A DNA stretch of 9,539 bases from the NCBI GenBank assembly GCA_045106735.1, contig JBGCEZ010000065.1, forward strand, positions 1-9,539, given 5' to 3'. Shown here in pieces: positions 5,814 through 9,539 of the stretch. The notes under the pieces are model-generated. The model ran no database searches, had not been told where the DNA came from, and worked only from the letters and a program-made list of their open reading frames with translations. Source of the DNA: JBGCEZ01 sp045106735. Lineage in GTDB: Bacteria; Planctomycetota; Phycisphaerae; Phycisphaerales; SM1A02. The position numbers and the translations under genes are program-made. Numbering within the stretch: the stretch's first letter is position 1; every line of letters starts with the position of its first letter.

Positions 5814-7304
5814 ATGCTCGATCGAACGCCGACGCCCTCTACCCATCCCTCGGAATCCACACCCATGCTTCGCCGACGCTCGACCGCCACCCTCGTCGCC
5901 CCCCTCGCCCTGGGCCTGATCGCGGCAGCCCCGGCCGCCCACGCGGGCGAATCAACCTGCCCCGCCGATCTCACGCTGAACGGCACGGTGGACTTCGCCG
6001 ATGTCCTCACGGTGCTCTCCGGCTGGGGATCACCGAACGGCGATGTCGACGGCGATGGCGACACCGATTTCGCTGACCTCGTGCCAGTATTGGCCAGCTG
6101 GGGAACCTGCCCCGATGGCCCATCGCCCGGCTGGACACTGGTCAGCCCACGGACGTCGACAACCACCACCGCGATCGACTTGGACGGCAACGTGGTTCGA
6201 TCGTGGACTGGCGCATCGATCCCTGCTTCGTTCGGGTATCTCACGCCGGATGGCGGGCTCGTTCGGCCGACCGTCGCCAACACTTCGAACTTCGATGGCC
6301 CTGGTGCTGGCGGGCGGGTTCAGGTGTTCCGACCCGACGGCACGATCGACTGGGACTTCACCTACGCCGACGATGAAGTGCGGCATCACCACGATGTGGC
6401 CGTCATGCCCAATGGCAACGTGCTGATGATCGCGTGGGAACTGCGAACCAACGCCGAGGCGATCGCCGCCGGGCGCCAGGGCATCAACAGCGACTTCTGG
6501 CCGGACACGATCGTGGAGGTGGCTCCCGACGGCGACGGCGGCGGCACGGTCGTCTGGCAGTGGCGGATGTGGGACCACCTCATCCAGGACGCCGACCCCG
6601 CCCGAGACAACTTCGGCGTGATCGCCGACCACCCCGAGTTGATCGACATCAACTTGGCCGGCATCAACAGTGGCGGCAACTGGTCGCACGTCAATTCCAT
6701 TGACTACAACCCGGAACTCGACCAGATCGTGTTCAGCTCGCGGGCGTTCAGTGAGTTCTTCGTCATCGACCATTCGACGACGACGGAGGAAGCCGCCGGT
6801 CACACTGGCGGCGCGAGTGGCAAGGGCGGTGACATCCTCTATCGATGGGGCCAGCCGGCGAACTACGATCGCGGCGACGCCAGCGACCGCTACTTCTTCG
6901 TGATCCACGGGGCCAATTGGATCCAGGGCGATCTGCCCGGCAGCGGCAACATTCTCGCGTTCAACAACGGCGACCGTCCAGGCACGGCGAACGACTGGTC
7001 AACGGTGGCCGAGATCGCGCCGCCCCGCGATGCCGCGGGCGACTACATCATCGACAAGGGGGCTGCGTTCGGCCCGATCGTTCCGACGTGGGAATACGGC
7101 GATCCGGGACAGTTCTACGGCGGACCGGTGCAGTGCGGCGCATTCCGCCAACCCAACGGCAACACGCTGATCTCGATCAACCCAACGGGCGAATCGTTCG
7201 AAGTCACCACGGAAGGCATGACCGTCTGGGAGTACGACCACCCGGGCATCGTGGCCCGGATGCCGCGGTTCTGGATGCTTGGCGGATCGTTCGTCGGACC
7301 ATGA
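5814..7304 (+). CDS. Secreted arylsulfotransferase-family protein with N-terminal dockerin
   Basis: The product is 496 residues. After a signal peptide (hydrophobic core about 25-42, cut near AHA 42-44) comes a dockerin (49-99), bracketed by C49 and C99, with loops D52-D63 (D.T.N...D..D) and D77-D88 (D.D.D...D..D). Residues 106-490 look like an arylsulfotransferase (ASST) beta-propeller, with blade-like repeats such as HHHDVAVMPNGNVLMIAWE (191-209) and RQPNGNTLI (445-453). The family moves sulfate between phenolic compounds without PAPS. H292, N294 and R310 have the same spacing as H356, N358 and R374 of the E. coli-type enzyme as I recall it; H365 would be the sulfated histidine and H191-193 supply the remaining one. 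Activity is therefore plausible but unproven. ATG 5814 has GGAGGAG; ATG 5865 would give a shorter, more standard signal peptide. The substrate is unknown. Confidence 0.82.
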   Translation: MLDRTPTPSTHPSESTPMLRRRSTATLVAPLALGLIAAAPAAHAGESTCPADLTLNGTVDFADVLTVLSGWGSPNGDVDGDGDTDFADLVPVLASWGTCPDGPSPGWTLVSPRTSTTTTAIDLDGNVVRSWTGASIPASFGYLTPDGGLVRPTVANTSNFDGPGAGGRVQVFRPDGTIDWDFTYADDEVRHHHDVAVMPNGNVLMIAWELRTNAEAIAAGRQGINSDFWPDTIVEVAPDGDGGGTVVWQWRMWDHLIQDADPARDNFGVIADHPELIDINLAGINSGGNWSHVNSIDYNPELDQIVFSSRAFSEFFVIDHSTTTEEAAGHTGGASGKGGDILYRWGQPANYDRGDASDRYFFVIHGANWIQGDLPGSGNILAFNNGDRPGTANDWSTVAEIAPPRDAAGDYIIDKGAAFGPIVPTWEYGDPGQFYGGPVQCGAFRQPNGNTLISINPTGESFEVTTEGMTVWEYDHPGIVARMPRFWMLGGSFVGP

Positions 7305-7331
7305 TCGATGGAGCCAGTGCCGCGGCGCGAT

Positions 7332-9497
7332 CTACGGGGTCGATTGACCCGTGAAACGCGACAGGGGGACACGCTGGAATACCAAGTGAGCCCGGCTGCT
7401 CTCGTACAGAACGCCGACCGTCTCTTGATCGACCATGGTGAGGCTGGCGTATCCCGCGCTCTCGCCCGAATCGATCAGCACGTGATCGCTCCCCGGCCAA
7501 TGAAGGCCACCGTCCCGGCTCAACTTGAGCGTCATGTCGCGCCGCGGCCCGCTCGCCACGGCCGGATTGACGAACACGAGCCATGGCCGGCCGCGCTCGT
7601 CCACTGGCCCCGCGCGAAGAAGTCCCGCGTTGCATACGGGCTCTGGCAGCGCTCGCCGGTTCGTCGCGTGTTCTTCCCACGTGGTCCCCAGATCACGCGT
7701 CACCGCCACCGCTCGCCATCCACCCCGGTTGTCGCGCATGTTCAGCATCAGCACGCCGGGTTCCACCTCGACGACGCGGCTCTCGGTGGTGTCAGCCCGC
7801 GCGCCGCGGCCAATCTGCCACGTGTTGCCGCGGTCACGGGAGAACATGATCGTGGCGAACGGGATTCGGTCGTTCTCCGGCGACGACCGGAACTGGGCGG
7901 GAAAAACGAGCGTGCCATCGGCCATCGTGATGCCGCGCCCCGGAGATGGAAGCACGAACGCCCATTCCGGTCGCTTCACCTGGGCCGTGACGTTGATTGG
8001 CGGCGACCAGGTGCGCCCGTCGTCGGTTGATCGCGTGAGCACGACCTGACCGGTTTCTTCCGGCGTGAGCCCGGGCCCCGAACCATGCCACGAACGATCA
8101 CCATGGCTCCAGGTGGCGGCCACCCAGACCGTCCCCGTCACCGCGTCATGCAGCATGGACGGATCGCCGACGCCGTCGAATCGCCAGGCGGGATCGTCGC
8201 CCATGTCGAGGATGGTCGCGGAAGGGCTCCAAGTCCGGCCGCCATCGGTCGATCGGCGAAGGGCGACGTCAATGTCACCGGGAAGATCCGTCCAACCGCG
8301 GTGTCGAACGTCGTACACCGCCAGCAGCGTTCCGTGCTTCGTGGTGACGATGCCGGGAATGCGCGAGACACCAGAGTCGCCCGCCACCGCACGGCGAACC
8401 GCGACGCCCATTCGCTGCACGCCATCTGGCTCCTGCACCGAGGGCTGCATCACGCGACCATCCGCGAATTCAAGCTCCTGGCACCCCGCGTCGATCCAGC
8501 CGTCCACGTCCACATCGCCGGCGCCGGTGCCGGTGCCGGTGCCGACGAGCGAGACCGCGAGCCAAAGCACGTTGTCTCCGGGTTGCAGGGTCAGTTCGCC
8601 GCTGACATCCAAGGACCCCGCGGCGGCGGCGGGCTCACCGAACCGAGTCTCGTCGCCAAACACTTCATCCGGCCGGCGCCAGGGCAGACGCTCCGCGTTC
8701 AATGCGTGCACCGACGCGGACGAAACCCCGGCCAGTCCTCGTCCGCTTCGCAGCGTCCATCGCGTGCGCGTCAGCACCAACGGCGACATGGTGCCCGCAA
8801 CCGTGATGCGAATGCGGGCGACCGGATTGCCCCGGCTTCCGACGAGCATTGGCAGCACCGGTTGCTCGGTGGTGACCGCGACGATTCGCATCGACTGGCG
8901 GGGCTCGATCGCCAGGTCGTCGAGCAGCACGCCGCCGCCGTCCGGCGCCGTACAGACGAACCGAAGCGCGTCGAAGGCGCCGTCGACATCGATTGCGATC
9001 GCCGCGTGGTAATCACCAATGACAATCTGCTGGCCATCGTCGGCAAAGACCGACTCCCAGGCATTGCCGCGGCGAACCAAGACGGCGAACGCAAACGGCG
9101 CTCGCGCCGTCCATCGCTCAGCTCGGAATCGGACGACGGCTCCGTCCCGCGGAGCATCGAGCTGCAGCTCCACCGACCGAGACGTGCCGCCGAAGATTCG
9201 GAGGGCCTGGGTGCCGGTGCTCGCCCGCCGATTGCTGACTTCGGCATGCTGACCAGAGGTCCACGTGCCGAATGGCCCACTGCGCGCCTCCGAGACGACG
9301 CCGAGCGGATACGACTCGAACGAGTCGACCTGGCCGAGAGCGGGACGGCTGGCGACGACGATCATCGCCAGCATCCAGACGCAGCGCCACGGCGCACACA
9401 ACGCAGAGCCCCCGATTCGGGCAACCGGCCGGAGTCCACCGGCTCGTTCAACCCACGCGATTCCCAACGAGAAGCTTCGATTCGAGCGATTCGGCAT
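7332..9497 (-). CDS. Secreted GH33-type exo-sialidase
   Basis: This 721-residue enzyme should release terminal sialic acid from glycans outside the cell. Residues 1-56 are a long arginine-containing leader with a hydrophobic core (38-52), probably a signal peptide cut near ALGQ. Residues 57-200 form an unassigned beta-rich domain, perhaps carbohydrate-binding. Residues 203-350 resemble the N-terminal domain of BNR-repeat neuraminidases (TTEQPVLPMLVGSRGNPVARI, 209-229). The propeller (360-721) opens with the RIP motif (R379, catalytic arginine) and has five Asp boxes: S416-W423, S490-W497, S553-W560, T600-W607 and S660-W667. Likely catalytic residues by family pattern are D404 (acid/base), E619 (EPVC) and Y683 (GYASLTM). 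No dockerin is present. No ribosome site precedes the ATG at 9497, and the internal ATG at 9374 would leave a poor signal peptide, so the start is uncertain. Confidence 0.9.
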   Translation of the reverse strand: MPNRSNRSFSLGIAWVERAGGLRPVARIGGSALCAPWRCVWMLAMIVVASRPALGQVDSFESYPLGVVSEARSGPFGTWTSGQHAEVSNRRASTGTQALRIFGGTSRSVELQLDAPRDGAVVRFRAERWTARAPFAFAVLVRRGNAWESVFADDGQQIVIGDYHAAIAIDVDGAFDALRFVCTAPDGGGVLLDDLAIEPRQSMRIVAVTTEQPVLPMLVGSRGNPVARIRITVAGTMSPLVLTRTRWTLRSGRGLAGVSSASVHALNAERLPWRRPDEVFGDETRFGEPAAAAGSLDVSGELTLQPGDNVLWLAVSLVGTGTGTGAGDVDVDGWIDAGCQELEFADGRVMQPSVQEPDGVQRMGVAVRRAVAGDSGVSRIPGIVTTKHGTLLAVYDVRHRGWTDLPGDIDVALRRSTDGGRTWSPSATILDMGDDPAWRFDGVGDPSMLHDAVTGTVWVAATWSHGDRSWHGSGPGLTPEETGQVVLTRSTDDGRTWSPPINVTAQVKRPEWAFVLPSPGRGITMADGTLVFPAQFRSSPENDRIPFATIMFSRDRGNTWQIGRGARADTTESRVVEVEPGVLMLNMRDNRGGWRAVAVTRDLGTTWEEHATNRRALPEPVCNAGLLRAGPVDERGRPWLVFVNPAVASGPRRDMTLKLSRDGGLHWPGSDHVLIDSGESAGYASLTMVDQETVGVLYESSRAHLVFQRVPLSRFTGQSTP
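7334..7352. terminator. Weak hairpin between convergent genes
   Basis: ACGGG-G-TC (7334-7341, one bulged G) pairs with GACCCGT (7346-7352) around GATT, 29 bases after the sulfotransferase stop and overlapping the sialidase stop codon. There is no T tract. It is the only obvious structure in the 27-base gap region, so a role in termination is possible but weakly supported. Confidence 0.3.
8517..8544 (-). repeat. Hexanucleotide repeat inside the sialidase gene
   Basis: On the plus strand GCCGGC is followed by three GCCGGT units and GCCG. It encodes the Gly-Thr run GTGTGTGAG (319-327) in the domain before the catalytic propeller. As a 6-bp unit it can change length in frame. Confidence 0.75.
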
Positions 9498-9539
9498 TGG
9501 CGGACGATACCGCAGCCAGCCTCAGCGCAACACTCGACC
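9498..9539. other. Start of the sialidase upstream region, cut by the window edge
   Basis: Only 42 bases remain upstream of the sialidase ATG. No Shine-Dalgarno sequence or promoter box is recognisable in them. Confidence 0.4.

Noticed and set aside
4701..5942. 413-codon minus-strand open frame across the sigma gene start, the divergent gap and the double-dockerin gene
   Set aside because: It overlaps two well-supported genes and a regulatory gap, and its translation is low-complexity Val/Gly/Arg-rich sequence without domains.
6030..6908. 292-codon minus-strand open frame opposite the arylsulfotransferase gene
   Set aside because: Its Val/Asp/Arg-rich product has no motif, and the plus-strand frame encodes a signal peptide, dockerin and propeller. 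It is a shadow frame.
8065..9012. 315-codon plus-strand open frame opposite the sialidase
   Set aside because: Its product is Ser/Pro/Arg/Thr-rich without motifs; the opposite frame has Asp boxes and the RIP motif.
1..9539. tRNA, rRNA, CRISPR array, insertion sequence or phage genes
   Set aside because: Reading both strands showed no tRNA-like cloverleaf, no spaced direct repeats of CRISPR type, and no transposase or integrase motifs. The short repeats found are local tandem repeats.

Overview
The window is about 9.5 kb of GC-rich DNA that most resembles a planctomycete of the class Phycisphaerae. Three things point there. First, four predicted secreted proteins carry dockerin-type EF-hand calcium loops, several in the 'CPAD...DG.VD..D...VL..WG.C' form typical of that class. 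Second, an ECF sigma factor of the planctomycete-expanded SigX6-like type lies with a membrane Ser/Thr kinase that has a TPR-like C-terminal half. Third, the neighbouring exported enzymes act on sulfated or sialylated substrates. This assignment comes from recognised protein motifs, not from a database search.

Layout, left to right. 2-658 (+) is the 3' end of a secreted protein with a 137-residue internal repeat and a C-terminal dockerin. 659-828 is a gap between convergent genes holding two hairpins and a 13-bp tandem repeat with strong G-quadruplex potential. On the minus strand, read from 4873 down to 829, are an ECF sigma factor (4304-4873), a small secreted EF-hand protein (3586-4224) and a large Ser/Thr kinase (829-3582). 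The last two are only 3 bases apart, so the three look like one operon. 4874-5171 is a divergent regulatory gap with a perfect 20-bp inverted repeat just upstream of the sigma gene and an 11-bp hairpin on the other side. 5172-5576 (+) encodes a protein that is only a signal peptide plus two dockerin modules, followed by a terminator-like hairpin. 5814-7304 (+) encodes a secreted arylsulfotransferase-family enzyme with an N-terminal dockerin. 7332-9497 (-) encodes a secreted GH33-type sialidase, convergent with the previous gene.

How the genes may work together (inference). The sigma factor and the transmembrane kinase look like a planctomycete ECF/STPK signalling pair. What is unusual is the secreted EF-hand protein encoded between them, tightly coupled to the kinase, where it could be a calcium-dependent partner of the kinase's non-catalytic half. 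The other EF-hand proteins, including the dockerin-tagged sulfotransferase, are candidate members of the same extracellular protein system and possible targets of the sigma factor. No cohesin partner, tRNA, rRNA, CRISPR array, transposase or integrase is visible.
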